Source: Candidatus Heimdallarchaeota archaeon
GTDB taxonomy: Archaea; Asgardarchaeota; Heimdallarchaeia; JABLTI01
Assembly: GCA_023128635.1 (NCBI GenBank)
Contig: JAGMDP010000034.1
Location: 1 to 18,297 of the forward strand
DNA length: 18,297 nucleotides
Direction: 5' to 3'
Below the pieces are notes generated by a model. That model worked only from the letters and a program-made list of their open reading frames with translations, searched no databases and was not told the origin of the DNA. A program made the position numbers and the translations under genes. Positions 1 through 7,206 of this stretch are shown in pieces (within the stretch, counting starts at the first letter, position 1; each line of letters starts with the position of its first letter).

Positions 1-1
1 A

Positions 2-1114
2 CAATCAATTTTCACTTCATTCCTTGCAGGAGTTACTCTCACTGCATTATGGTTGGGTCCATTTGTTAAACCACAACATGCAATATTTGGAGATTGGTTA
101 GGTCCTTTCGTTACTGTTAATTATGATGCTATAAGTGGATGGAATACTGATTACTCACTTGGATTTCTTGGAATTCTCCTACTCTTTCTACTTGTTGTTT
201 ATTTGTTCATGTTTGTATTATTTTTCAAAGGTCTACGAAGAGCAACCATAAAGAAACAGAAACGACAAATTGGATTAATTATTACTGGTTTAGCAATCGC
301 TGCTCTAGGAGGAACAGCATTAAATTATCTTCTAAATTTATTTGAAGCGTTCAAATCCCTAGGAGATTTAGATATAATATTTGTAGTGATCGGGTTTGCG
401 ATTGTAGCGAGTGCCTACTTGCGTTCACCAATTCAGATCTATTTTGCTCCAGTTTCCGCTTACAGATTATTAGTCATGAACAATCATGGCATTCCTTTAT
501 TAACTCATGATTTCTGTGAATTTGGTGAAAAAGCACTCATCATGGACTCTTCATTAATTAGCGGTGCATTATCAGGAGTCATCAGCATTCTAAAAGAGAC
601 TTTAAATAGTGAATCCACTCCAACAGTTATTCACTTGGATGATAGGACTTTGCTTATTGAAAAAACAGATTCAGCTCTTTATGCACTAATTACTGATTCA
701 GACTCCATGGTCCTTCGTTCTGCGTTAAAGGATTTTGGAAAAGAGTTTGAAAAAGCGTTTAAGGAAACCCTCAAAGATTGGAAAGGGATGACAGATGTTT
801 TCAAAGATGCTTATACTTTGATAACAGAGGATTTCTCATTTGTGATTACAGGTGAAGTAAAACAAGAAGAAGAAGATGAAGTTGCAATAATTGAGGATGG
901 CTTTAGAGAAGAAGTTGATAAAGAGGTAATCGAAGACATCACAGAAGAAATCATTGACCTTGAGCCTGAGGAAGCAATCGAAAAACCAGAGGAAGATGCA
1001 GTCGAAGAAAAAACTGAAGAGGATGATCTCACAGTAGAGGAAATCATTGAAGACATTGATGAAGCATTAGAAGAGACTGAAGAAGACGAAAATTATACAG
1101 ATGAGACATTCTAA
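2..1114 (+). CDS. Multi-pass membrane protein with longin/roadblock-like domain and acidic tail (5' end outside window)
   Basis: The frame is open from the window's left edge, so the gene begins upstream; TTG at 53 is only an internal codon. The visible 370 residues start inside a hydrophobic segment. Three clear membrane helices follow (about nt 161-226, 269-337 and 371-421), with a basic RRATIKKQKRQ loop between the first two. This resembles the N-terminal 7TM sensor region of some histidine kinases, but there is no kinase domain. From about nt 464 to 787 comes a soluble domain beginning YRLLVMNNHGIPLL. Its predicted order (strand pair, helix, three strands, long helix) suits the profilin-like fold of longin and roadblock domains. 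The last 83 residues hold 43 Asp/Glu. I infer a membrane sensor or trafficking/scaffold protein with a cytoplasmic domain. The exact family is not established and fold-level homology rests on pattern only. Confidence 0.6.
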   Translation, partial: QSIFTSFLAGVTLTALWLGPFVKPQHAIFGDWLGPFVTVNYDAISGWNTDYSLGFLGILLLFLLVVYLFMFVLFFKGLRRATIKKQKRQIGLIITGLAIAALGGTALNYLLNLFEAFKSLGDLDIIFVVIGFAIVASAYLRSPIQIYFAPVSAYRLLVMNNHGIPLLTHDFCEFGEKALIMDSSLISGALSGVISILKETLNSESTPTVIHLDDRTLLIEKTDSALYALITDSDSMVLRSALKDFGKEFEKAFKETLKDWKGMTDVFKDAYTLITEDFSFVITGEVKQEEEDEVAIIEDGFREEVDKEVIEDITEEIIDLEPEEAIEKPEEDAVEEKTEEDDLTVEEIIEDIDEALEETEEDENYTDETF

Positions 1115-1135
1115 CTCTCATCCGATTCTTTTTTT
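1100..1135 (+). terminator. Hairpin plus T7 terminator after the membrane protein
   Basis: Perfect 7-bp arms GATGAGA (1100-1106) and TCTCATC (1116-1122) enclose a 9-nt loop that contains the TAA stop. A run of seven T lies at 1129-1135. This looks like an intrinsic terminator spanning the stop codon. Archaeal termination depends mainly on the T-run, so the stem may be accessory. Confidence 0.55.
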
Positions 1136-1288
1136 CAAAGAAATTCACTAAATATGTAGTAAAATATATATTGGGATTCCACAAGCAAGAGACTAACAAG
1201 AATTCAATATAAATCAATAAAGGAAATTGATTTGCAATCTATCCAAAAGATTTATAGAATGAAAACTCACGTCGAGTCCTACAGATTA

Positions 1289-1327
1289 CTATTATAGAAT
1301 TCGTTCGAAATAAAAAAAACTAGAGGT
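1289..1327 (+). promoter_or_regulatory. Putative promoter and ribosome binding site of the rps13 operon
   Basis: A TATA-like ATTATAG sits at 1291-1297. A transcript starting about 25 nt downstream would begin near 1320 and carry GAGGT (1323-1327), 8 nt before the TTG start at 1336. A second TATAGAAT-containing candidate lies at about 1249-1258. The 221-nt gap from 1115 holds no recognisable RNA gene. Confidence 0.35.
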
Positions 1328-1335
1328 ATTTGTAA

Positions 1336-1794
1336 TTGTCACTAAAATTCGATGATTTCAAGCATTTAGTCCGAATTACTGGGACAGATATTAGAGGAGA
1401 CAAGCAAGTAGCTAATGGCTTAACTCAAATTCGCGGGATTGGTCCTAGAATGGCGGATATTGTCTTGAAAAAAGCTGGAATACCAAAAGACCTCTTTATC
1501 GGCTTACTTTCTGATAAACAGGTAAAAGCCATAGATGAAGTCATTAAAGATCCAATAAAACACGGTATTCCTAAATGGTTTGTTAATCACGTTAAAGATA
1601 GAGTCTCTGGCAAAGACATTCATTTAGTTCATTCTAACTTAGCTTTATATGAAAGAAATGATGTTGATCGCTTAAAGAAATTAAGAACATATAGAGGTGT
1701 AAAACACGCTGTCGGTCACAAAGTTAGAGGTCAAAGAACCAAAAGCACCGGTAGAGGTGGAAGATCCCTTGGGGTATCTAGGAAGAAAATCTAA
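1336..1794 (+). CDS. rps13: Small ribosomal subunit protein uS13
   Basis: This 152-aa protein of the 30S head contacts the 50S subunit (bridge B1) and P-site tRNA. It shows the conserved IRGIGPRMADIVLKKAGI helix-hairpin-helix region near residues 33-50. The basic C-terminal tail contains YRGVKHAVGHKVRGQRTKSTGRGG, typical of archaeal and eukaryotic uS13/S18e. Length matches the archaeal family. The start is TTG at 1336, chosen because GAGGT lies 8 nt upstream and the N-terminus fits the family. It is the first gene of the operon; rps4 follows after 13 nt, with a Shine-Dalgarno AAGGTGA overlapping the end of this gene. No anomaly is seen apart from the non-ATG start. Confidence 0.96.
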   Translation: MSLKFDDFKHLVRITGTDIRGDKQVANGLTQIRGIGPRMADIVLKKAGIPKDLFIGLLSDKQVKAIDEVIKDPIKHGIPKWFVNHVKDRVSGKDIHLVHSNLALYERNDVDRLKKLRTYRGVKHAVGHKVRGQRTKSTGRGGRSLGVSRKKI

Positions 1795-1807
1795 AGGTGA
1801 AAAATGA

Positions 1808-2557
1808 ATGGGCGATCCAAGGAAAATTAGAAAGAAATACAAGACACCTCGTCAACCTTTTGATAGGTTACGTATTGATCACGATATAAAAATCGTAGGA
1901 AAATATGGTTTAAGAAACAAGAAAGCAGTCTGGAAGCATTCTACAATGCTAAGAAATTTTAGAGGGAATGCTCGAAAACTCTTAAGTCTTGATGATGAAG
2001 ATCGAAAAGTCGGAGAACAGGAATTATTAGGTAGATTGCAACGCATGGGTTTGGTTTCGAAGAAAGCAACCCTTGATGATGTTTTAAGTTTACAGATAGA
2101 AAACATTCTTGAAAGAAGATTACAAACATTGGTTTTCAAAAAAGGTTTAGCAACGACTCCCCATCATTCACGACAAATGATTGTTCATGGTCATATTCAA
2201 ATTGGTGAACGAATAGCAAAATCACCAAGTTATCTTGTCTCTCCAGCAGAGGAAAGTTTACTAAACTTTCTGCCAACTTCTCCATTTCGAAAATCAAGTC
2301 ATAAATCTCTGCCAGCAAACGTTTTCAAAGGCAAAAAGTCTGCTGTTGAAAGAAGAGGTGACAGAAGACGTGGTCCACCCTCAAGAGGAGGACCAAAGAG
2401 AAGAGGAGCTCCTCCACCAAAGAAAGAAGCTCCGAAACCCGCACCAAAAGCGGAAGAAGCTCCTTTGCTTAAGGTAGACAAAAAAGCGGAAGAAATCAAA
2501 GAAATCGCTGAAAAAGCAGAGAAAGTTGTTCCTAAAAAATTGAAAGACGAATTGTAA
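1808..2557 (+). CDS. rps4: Small ribosomal subunit protein uS4 with long C-terminal extension
   Basis: This 249-aa protein is a primary 16S rRNA binder that nucleates 30S body assembly. The S4 RNA-binding domain is clear in the middle: [16 protein letters not shown], then a [17 protein letters not shown] segment at about residues 98-137. Archaeal uS4 is normally about 170-185 residues. Here roughly 70 further residues follow: an Arg/Gly/Pro-rich stretch ([21 protein letters not shown]), then a Lys/Glu/Ala-rich helical stretch. The ATG at 1808 is preceded by GGTGA at a spacing of 7 nt. An overlapping ATG at 1804 is in another frame and stops at once. The gene lies between rps13 and rps11 in the standard archaeal order. 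Confidence 0.95.
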   Translation: MGDPRKIRKKYKTPRQPFDRLRIDHDIKIVGKYGLRNKKAVWKHSTMLRNFRGNARKLLSLDDEDRKVGEQELLGRLQRMGLVSKKATLDDVLSLQIENILERRLQTLVFKKGLATTPHHSRQMIVHGHIQIGERIAKSPSYLVSPAEESLLNFLPTSPFRKSSHKSLPANVFKGKKSAVERRGDRRRGPPSRGGPKRRGAPPPKKEAPKPAPKAEEAPLLKVDKKAEEIKEIAEKAEKVVPKKLKDEL

Positions 2558-2567
2558 GGTGAGAAAG

Positions 2568-2984
2568 ATGAGTGCAACTAGAGATCCCAAAAAGAGAAGA
2601 TTACACCGAACAGGAATTGTTCACATATACTCTTCATATAATGACACAATCATCACTGTAACTGATGCAACTGGTAGTGAAACAATTGCCAAACGATCAG
2701 GCGGAATGTATGTAAAGAGTGACAGATTTGAATCATCACCTTATGCAGCAATGAGAGCAGCTTATGATGCTGCAACAGCCGCAAAAGATCGAGGAATTAC
2801 AAAAATAGACATAGCAGTGCGAGCTCCCGGTGGAAATGGACCAAGAACTCCTGGACCCGGTGCTCAAGCAGCAATAAGAGCATTAGCTCGTTCTGGTTTA
2901 CGAATAGGTAGAATCGAAGAAGTAACACCTGTAGCACACGATGGCACCAGAAGAGCCGGTGGAAGAAGAGGAAGACGTGTTTAG
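2568..2984 (+). CDS. rps11: Small ribosomal subunit protein uS11
   Basis: This 138-aa protein of the 30S platform lies near the E site and mRNA exit. Family signatures include [20 protein letters not shown] at the start, [18 protein letters not shown] residues in the middle (here [23 protein letters not shown]), and the archaeal/eukaryotic ending [20 protein letters not shown] followed by a Gly/Arg tail. I place the start at ATG 2568 rather than GTG 2559, because AAGGTGAG at 2556-2563 is the natural Shine-Dalgarno for that ATG. In many archaea rpoD (Rpb3) follows; here a zinc protein does. Confidence 0.96.
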   Translation: MSATRDPKKRRLHRTGIVHIYSSYNDTIITVTDATGSETIAKRSGGMYVKSDRFESSPYAAMRAAYDAATAAKDRGITKIDIAVRAPGGNGPRTPGPGAQAAIRALARSGLRIGRIEEVTPVAHDGTRRAGGRRGRRV

Positions 2985-3004
2985 AACTTTTGGAGAACTG
3001 AAGA

Positions 3005-3190
3005 ATGAGTGATAAAGCTTACAGTATGCCATCATGTTCCTGTTGTCTTAGAAAAATAACACCAGATGATGTTGGGTCAGTAAAATTCAGATGTCCAAGT
3101 TGTGGCGACGTAGTTCATGTACGATGCTCTTTTTGTAGAAAAAAAGAAATCAATTATACATGCCCAGCATGCAATTTTATTGGACCATAA
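3005..3190 (+). CDS. Small zinc-ribbon protein, COG2888/HVO_2753 type
   Basis: A 61-aa protein with four CxxC knuckles: C11/C14, C30/C33, C41/C44 and C53/C56. These can hold two zinc ions in a double zinc-ribbon. The pattern and length match the archaeal COG2888 family, annotated as a predicted zinc-ribbon RNA-binding protein with a role in translation; the haloarchaeal member is HVO_2753. ATG at 3005 has GGAG about 9 nt upstream, and the gap to rps11 is 20 nt, so it should be co-transcribed with the ribosomal genes, which supports a translation-linked role. The precise molecular function is not known to me. Confidence 0.85.
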   Translation: MSDKAYSMPSCSCCLRKITPDDVGSVKFRCPSCGDVVHVRCSFCRKKEINYTCPACNFIGP

Positions 3191-3230
3191 AAAACAGAGA
3201 GAAATTTATCTCTCCACTTTTATCTTTTTA
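3188..3230. terminator. Bidirectional hairpin terminator between the ribosomal operon and the aminotransferase
   Basis: The arms GAGAGA (3197-3202) and TCTCTC (3209-3214) have a 6-nt loop. A T-rich tract lies on the right (3217-3230, for + transcripts) and an A-run on the left (3189-3194, read as T by - transcripts). The convergent genes end at 3190 and 3247, so the element can serve both. Confidence 0.55.
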
Positions 3231-3246
3231 AGTCAAGTAAATGAAA

Positions 3247-4410
3247 TTAGAGCTCCTTTAATCGCCGCATTACCTCATCGATTTGATCAAGAGATATAGA
3301 TCCAAAACTAGCTCTGAGATGACCTTCACCAGAGGGACCAAATTCTGTTCCAGGAACAAGAACAATTTTTTGTTTTTCAAAGATTTCCTCACTTAATTCA
3401 TTAGAGGTTGTATAATCTTTATGAAAAGTGACTCTTGGGAAAGCGTAGAAACTTCCTTCTGGTTTCCGACAACTAATACCATTTACACTATTGAATCCTT
3501 TCACAATCTTAATCATTCGTTCTTTCAAAGTATCTCTTAACTTCTTTGTAAATTCATCAAACTCGGATGTGTTAATAAAATCTCCAATTGCATTTTGTTG
3601 AGCAGATGGTGCATTCGCAACAACAAAACTATGCATTTTGATCATCTGGGTTATCATTTCTTTTGGACCAGCAGCGTATCCTATACGCCATCCTGGAACA
3701 CAAAGTGTTTTTGAAAAGCTGTTTAGTAATAGCGTTCTCTCATATGCTCCATCTAAATTCGAAACTCGTATATGATTGTCATCAGTGAAAATACATTTCT
3801 CATAAACTTCATCAGTTAAAATAATCAAATCATTATCAACAGCTAAATCAACTATTGGCTTCAACTCAGCAGCAGTCATAATTTCTCCAGTAGGGTTAGA
3901 GGGGAAATTCAAAATAATTACTTTGGATCGATCAGAAATGTATTCTTGAAGATTAGAAGTATCAATTTTTAATTCCTTAGTAGGCTTCATCCAAACAGGA
4001 ATTCCACCAGCGAGAGATGTTTGACGTGGATAAGTGAGAAAAGAAGGATCAGGGATTAACACTTCATCCCCAGGGTCAACAAAAGCCATTAGTGCACAAT
4101 AAAGCGCTTCACATCCACTAGCTGTTGCAAGGACTTGGGTGTTTGGATCATAATCAAGATTATAATCTCGTTTGTTTTGTTCTGCAACTCCCTCTCTAAA
4201 AATCTTAGTCCCAGGGGTTGGGGAATAATAATTATCCCCGCCTTCAATTAAACGAACAACGGAATCAACAAGACCTTTAGGCGTAGAAATATTTGGTTGT
4301 CCAATACCTAATGATATAACTCCTGGTATTCCTTGTGCACGTGAGAAAAGCTTTCTAATACCAGATGGGGCAATTTTATTTAATCTTTCAGCATTCTTCA
4401 TTTTAGTCAT
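3247..4410 (-). CDS. Class I/II PLP-dependent aminotransferase (aspartate aminotransferase-like)
   Basis: A 387-aa fold-type I aminotransferase that transfers amino groups between an amino acid and a 2-oxoacid. Visible landmarks: SLGIGQPNIS near residue 33; the Y-S-P-T-P-G substrate loop at 62-67; NFPSNPTG at 168-175; D200 and Y203 in LTDEVYEK, contacting the PLP ring; the Schiff-base lysine K234 in SFSKTLCVPGWRIGY; and the C-terminal arginine in HLRASFG that binds the substrate carboxylate. Length is normal. ATG at 4410 has GAGGT upstream at a rather long spacing of 12 nt; ATG at 4401 is an alternative. It is transcribed alone and divergently from the FAH gene. The substrate (aspartate, alanine, branched-chain or aromatic) cannot be told from the sequence. 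Confidence 0.93.
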   Translation of the reverse strand: MTKMKNAERLNKIAPSGIRKLFSRAQGIPGVISLGIGQPNISTPKGLVDSVVRLIEGGDNYYSPTPGTKIFREGVAEQNKRDYNLDYDPNTQVLATASGCEALYCALMAFVDPGDEVLIPDPSFLTYPRQTSLAGGIPVWMKPTKELKIDTSNLQEYISDRSKVIILNFPSNPTGEIMTAAELKPIVDLAVDNDLIILTDEVYEKCIFTDDNHIRVSNLDGAYERTLLLNSFSKTLCVPGWRIGYAAGPKEMITQMIKMHSFVVANAPSAQQNAIGDFINTSEFDEFTKKLRDTLKERMIKIVKGFNSVNGISCRKPEGSFYAFPRVTFHKDYTTSNELSEEIFEKQKIVLVPGTEFGPSGEGHLRASFGSISLDQIDEVMRRLKEL

Positions 4411-4489
4411 AATATATCAACTACCTCGCAACAAACAGTATAACACTAACGATGTGGACTTCGCGCTAAAAAAGTGTTTTGACTGGAAA

Positions 4490-4515
4490 TTGTTTTTATA
4501 CCAACAAAATAAAAG
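4490..4515. promoter_or_regulatory. Back-to-back TATA-like elements between the aminotransferase and FAH genes
   Basis: GTTTTTATACC at 4492-4502 reads GGTATAAAAAC on the - strand, a good archaeal TATA box for the aminotransferase. The adjacent ACAAAATAAAAG on the + strand could be the FAH promoter. Assignment is by position and composition only. Confidence 0.3.
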
Positions 4516-4585
4516 TACTACCAATGAATTTTAAAACTCAAATAATTCAAGGGGAGATTGTTGAGAAAAACTATAGGTAATCAAA

Positions 4586-5518
4586 ATGAAAATATTTACT
4601 TTCCAAACAAAAGACGGACAAAATCGAATTGGAACTTTCTGGAATGAAAGTGAAATAATAGATATTGTCAATGCTGGGGAACGTTTACCTAAGCCAAGAT
4701 TTGAAACTATTAAGGATCTGAAAGAATTCATTGAAATTGGAGATAAAGGAATTAAGAAACTTAAACAAATGATAGAACAACTTAAGGAACTTGAAACCAA
4801 TGATTCAGAAATTTTCAACAGCATACGTTCAGCTGCATTTTATCCACTTAAGGACATAAAATTCCAAGCACCAATTTCAAATCCACAAAAAATCATCTGC
4901 TTAGGAAGAAATTTCCTTGATCATGCAAAAGAAGGTGGAGCTGCAGTACCCAAGAATCCGATGATTTGGGGTAAATTCAATTCAGCAATAATTGGTCATC
5001 AAGATAATATTGTGATTCCCAAAATCTCAGAAAAACCTGATGTAGAAATTGAGTTTGTTGTTGTAATTGGAAAGAAAGGAAAACATATTCCGGAAGATAA
5101 GGCTCTCGAGTATGTTTTTGGTTATACAATAGGCAATGATGTTACAGCAAGAGACTATCAATATGAGGATAAACAATTCACTCGAGCGAAAACAATGGAT
5201 ACCTTTGCACCAATGGGTCCTTGGATTGTTTTGCCTGATGAAATAAAAAATCCACAAGAATTAGAACTTGAGCTAAAAGTAAATGGTAATACTTGGCAAA
5301 AGTCAAACACAAAACATATGATTTTCTCGGTAGCTTACACAATTTCCTATTTATCAAAATCATTTACATTCGAACCAGGAGATATAATATTTACTGGAAC
5401 GCCTTCAGGAGTGGGGCATTACCAAAAACCTCCTCAATATTTGAAAGAAGGAGATATTGTTACTTTAGAAATTGAAAAAGTAGGGATTTTAGAAAATCCC
5501 GTTGTTAAAGAGAAATAG
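4586..5518 (+). CDS. Fumarylacetoacetate hydrolase (FAH) family protein
   Basis: A 310-aa protein with an N-terminal beta-rich region (about residues 1-90) and a full FAH catalytic domain from KIICLGRNFLDHAKEGG onward. The metal-binding acidic set is visible: the E-x-E of DVEIEFVVVIGK, and the Asp of GNDVTARDYQ. FTRAKTMDTFAPMGPWIV and FTGTPSGVG are further hallmark segments. The family cleaves C-C bonds in acylpyruvates or decarboxylates oxaloacetate-type substrates (FAHD1, 2-hydroxyhepta-2,4-diene-1,7-dioate isomerase and relatives). The substrate is not predictable here. ATG at 4586 has AGGT about 9 nt upstream. It is a single-gene unit, divergent from the aminotransferase and convergent with the GGT-like gene; no aromatic catabolic genes surround it. 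Confidence 0.92.
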   Translation: MKIFTFQTKDGQNRIGTFWNESEIIDIVNAGERLPKPRFETIKDLKEFIEIGDKGIKKLKQMIEQLKELETNDSEIFNSIRSAAFYPLKDIKFQAPISNPQKIICLGRNFLDHAKEGGAAVPKNPMIWGKFNSAIIGHQDNIVIPKISEKPDVEIEFVVVIGKKGKHIPEDKALEYVFGYTIGNDVTARDYQYEDKQFTRAKTMDTFAPMGPWIVLPDEIKNPQELELELKVNGNTWQKSNTKHMIFSVAYTISYLSKSFTFEPGDIIFTGTPSGVGHYQKPPQYLKEGDIVTLEIEKVGILENPVVKEK

Positions 5519-5544
5519 TTGTAACTATTTTTCTTTTGTTTTTT
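5483..5544 (+). terminator. Tandem hairpins and T-rich terminator at the FAH gene end
   Basis: Two perfect inverted repeats follow each other. GGGATTTT/AAAATCCC (5483-5490 and 5493-5500) lies inside the last codons. AAATAGTT/AACTATTT (5513-5520 and 5523-5530) includes the TAG stop. The tract TTCTTTTGTTTTTT follows at 5531-5544. The second hairpin plus T-tract is a convincing intrinsic-type terminator. Confidence 0.6.
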
Positions 5545-5546
5545 CA

Positions 5547-7142
5547 TCAATAACCTATAGCACTGCCATCTCTTCTTGGATCCGAACCACCAAACAACAC
5601 ATCGTTTTCATAATCGATAGTAATTGCTTGGCCACCACCGAAGAATTCTCCGACATCTGAGCGTATTTTATGTCCTTTGAACAGTAATTCTGTTCTTGCC
5701 TTCAAATCGATGCCTTGTTCTAAAGCAATAAAATTATCGTCATAATGTCTGAATCTTGGAGCTTCAATTGCTTGTTGAACATTCATTCCAAAATCAGCTA
5801 GGTTGAGAAATACTTGGATTTGTCCTTGTGGTTGCATATCTCCACCCATTACTCCAAAATTTAATACTGGCAAGTTCTCTTGAAATGCCATGCCTGGAAT
5901 AATAGTTTGGAAAGGTCTTTTTCTAGCTTCAAGTGAGTTCAGATGTTTTCTATCCAAAGAGAAGAGACTTCCTCTGTTTTGTAAGCATATACCTGTTCCA
6001 TCTACAACTAATCCAGAACCGAATCCCATATAGAGACTATTTATGAACGAAACAACATTTCTGTCTTTATCTACAACAGATAAATATACAGTATCACCAT
6101 GTGACCAATCCAACCCAGGGGAGACATTAGCTGCTGCTTTGTTTAAATCAATTCGATTTTGTTGTTTACTGGAATAATCATCAGATAGTAATTCTTCTAA
6201 CGGTAATTTGTTAAACTCAGGATCAGCTGCAAATGTTCTTAGATCTGCCCAAGCAAGTTTTTTGGCTTCAATAAGCAAGTGAAGATATTGTGAAGAATTA
6301 TGAATCATAGATTCCATATCAAAACCTTTTGCGATATTTAATCCAAGTAGTGTAGCAATACCTTGACTATTGGGTGGGCATTGAAAAATTTCATAATCCT
6401 TATATTTGCTACTTATTGGTTCATCCCATTTAGCTTCAAAAGCAGCAAAGTCTTCGAGGGTAAAGAACCCATTGTTTTTTTCTGAGAATTCAACGATTTT
6501 TTTAGCGATAGAGCCTTTGTAAAACTCTTCAGCTCCGCCCTTAGCAATTAATTTGAACGTTTTGGCTATATCCTTCGAATAAAAAGTTTCTCCTACTCGA
6601 GGTGCAACTCCTTTAGGTAAATAATTCTTAGCTGTTGCTGGATGACTTCGTAATTTTTCCTCAGCTCGATGCCAAGAAAAGCCTACAAGTTCACTAACAG
6701 GAAAACCCTTATCTGCATAATAAATAGCGGGTTCTAATACTTCCTTGAAACTCATAGTTCCGAATCTTTCAAGAGCTTTCTCAAATCCACTAACAGCACC
6801 AGGTACACTAACAGCTTCAATGCCTAGGGTGGGTATTTTATCCATTCCCTTCTTCTCAAAGTAATCAATGGATAAGTTCTTTGGAGACCAACCACTAGCA
6901 TTTAGTGAATGGAGCTTCTCATCCTTTTTACTATAAATTAATGCAAACGCATCTCCGCCAATCCCTGTGCTCATAGGCTCTACAACATTAAGTGTTGCAG
7001 CTACTGCAACCGCAGCGTCTATTGCATTACCTCCCTTCTTTAAAATATCAATACCTGCTTGAACTGCTAAAGGTTGACTAGATGCAACCATACCATTTTT
7101 ACTTACAATCATTGAACGATGTGAAGACCTTATTTCGTACAT
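5547..7142 (-). CDS. Gamma-glutamyltransferase-family Ntn hydrolase
   Basis: About 531 aa, the usual size of a GGT precursor, which cleaves itself to expose an N-terminal threonine nucleophile. GGNAIDAAVAVAATLNVVEPMSTGIGGD near the start is a classic family block. HGDTVYLSVVDKDRNVVSFI marks the processing site, with the Thr of GDT (residue 351 from ATG 7142) as candidate nucleophile. Two features differ from true glutathione GGTs. The usual second Thr of the TTH motif is Val, and the glutamyl-binding GSPGG loop is GVMGG (FGVMGGDMQPQGQIQV), as in oxamate-amidohydrolase-like relatives. There is no signal peptide, so it should be cytoplasmic. ATG at 7142 is preferred; TTG at 7148 is in frame. 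Archaea mostly lack glutathione, so the substrate is open. Confidence 0.88.
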   Translation of the reverse strand: MYEIRSSHRSMIVSKNGMVASSQPLAVQAGIDILKKGGNAIDAAVAVAATLNVVEPMSTGIGGDAFALIYSKKDEKLHSLNASGWSPKNLSIDYFEKKGMDKIPTLGIEAVSVPGAVSGFEKALERFGTMSFKEVLEPAIYYADKGFPVSELVGFSWHRAEEKLRSHPATAKNYLPKGVAPRVGETFYSKDIAKTFKLIAKGGAEEFYKGSIAKKIVEFSEKNNGFFTLEDFAAFEAKWDEPISSKYKDYEIFQCPPNSQGIATLLGLNIAKGFDMESMIHNSSQYLHLLIEAKKLAWADLRTFAADPEFNKLPLEELLSDDYSSKQQNRIDLNKAAANVSPGLDWSHGDTVYLSVVDKDRNVVSFINSLYMGFGSGLVVDGTGICLQNRGSLFSLDRKHLNSLEARKRPFQTIIPGMAFQENLPVLNFGVMGGDMQPQGQIQVFLNLADFGMNVQQAIEAPRFRHYDDNFIALEQGIDLKARTELLFKGHKIRSDVGEFFGGGQAITIDYENDVLFGGSDPRRDGSAIGY

Positions 7143-7173
7143 TTCCAAACCACAATCGATTTTAGTCGCTTAA

Positions 7174-7184
7174 TTTTTATAAAT
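7174..7184. promoter_or_regulatory. Palindromic TATA element shared by GGT-like and VOC genes
   Basis: TTTATAAA at 7176-7183 is a perfect palindrome. It lies 23 nt before the VOC start codon (+ strand) and 33 nt before the ATG of the GGT-like gene (- strand). It is the only good TATA sequence in this 64-nt divergent gap. Confidence 0.45.
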
Positions 7185-7206
7185 TGTGGTGAAGATAGTA
7201 TAGTTT

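Noticed and set aside
53..55. TTG at 53 as the start of the first gene.
   Set aside because: The frame is open upstream to the window edge and codes for a hydrophobic helix; no ribosome binding site precedes it.
811..1056. A Ser-rich open frame on the - strand.
   Set aside because: It is the antisense of the Glu/Asp-rich tail codons; the Ser-repeat composition mirrors GAA/GAT codons and there is no ribosome binding site.
1262..1290. A T-arm-like sequence (GTCGAGTCC) in the rps13 upstream region, considered as part of a tRNA.
   Set aside because: No matching D-arm, anticodon arm or acceptor stem can be drawn around it.
2543..2557. uS4 ends with the residues KDEL, the eukaryotic ER-retrieval signal.
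   Set aside because: uS4 is a cytoplasmic ribosomal protein, and the tail is Lys/Glu/Asp/Leu-rich, so a chance match is expected. No secretion signal or KDEL receptor is in view.
3117..3299. A 60-codon + frame overlapping the zinc protein.
   Set aside because: It is out of frame with the Cys-rich gene, runs through the terminator and into the convergent aminotransferase end, and has no family features.
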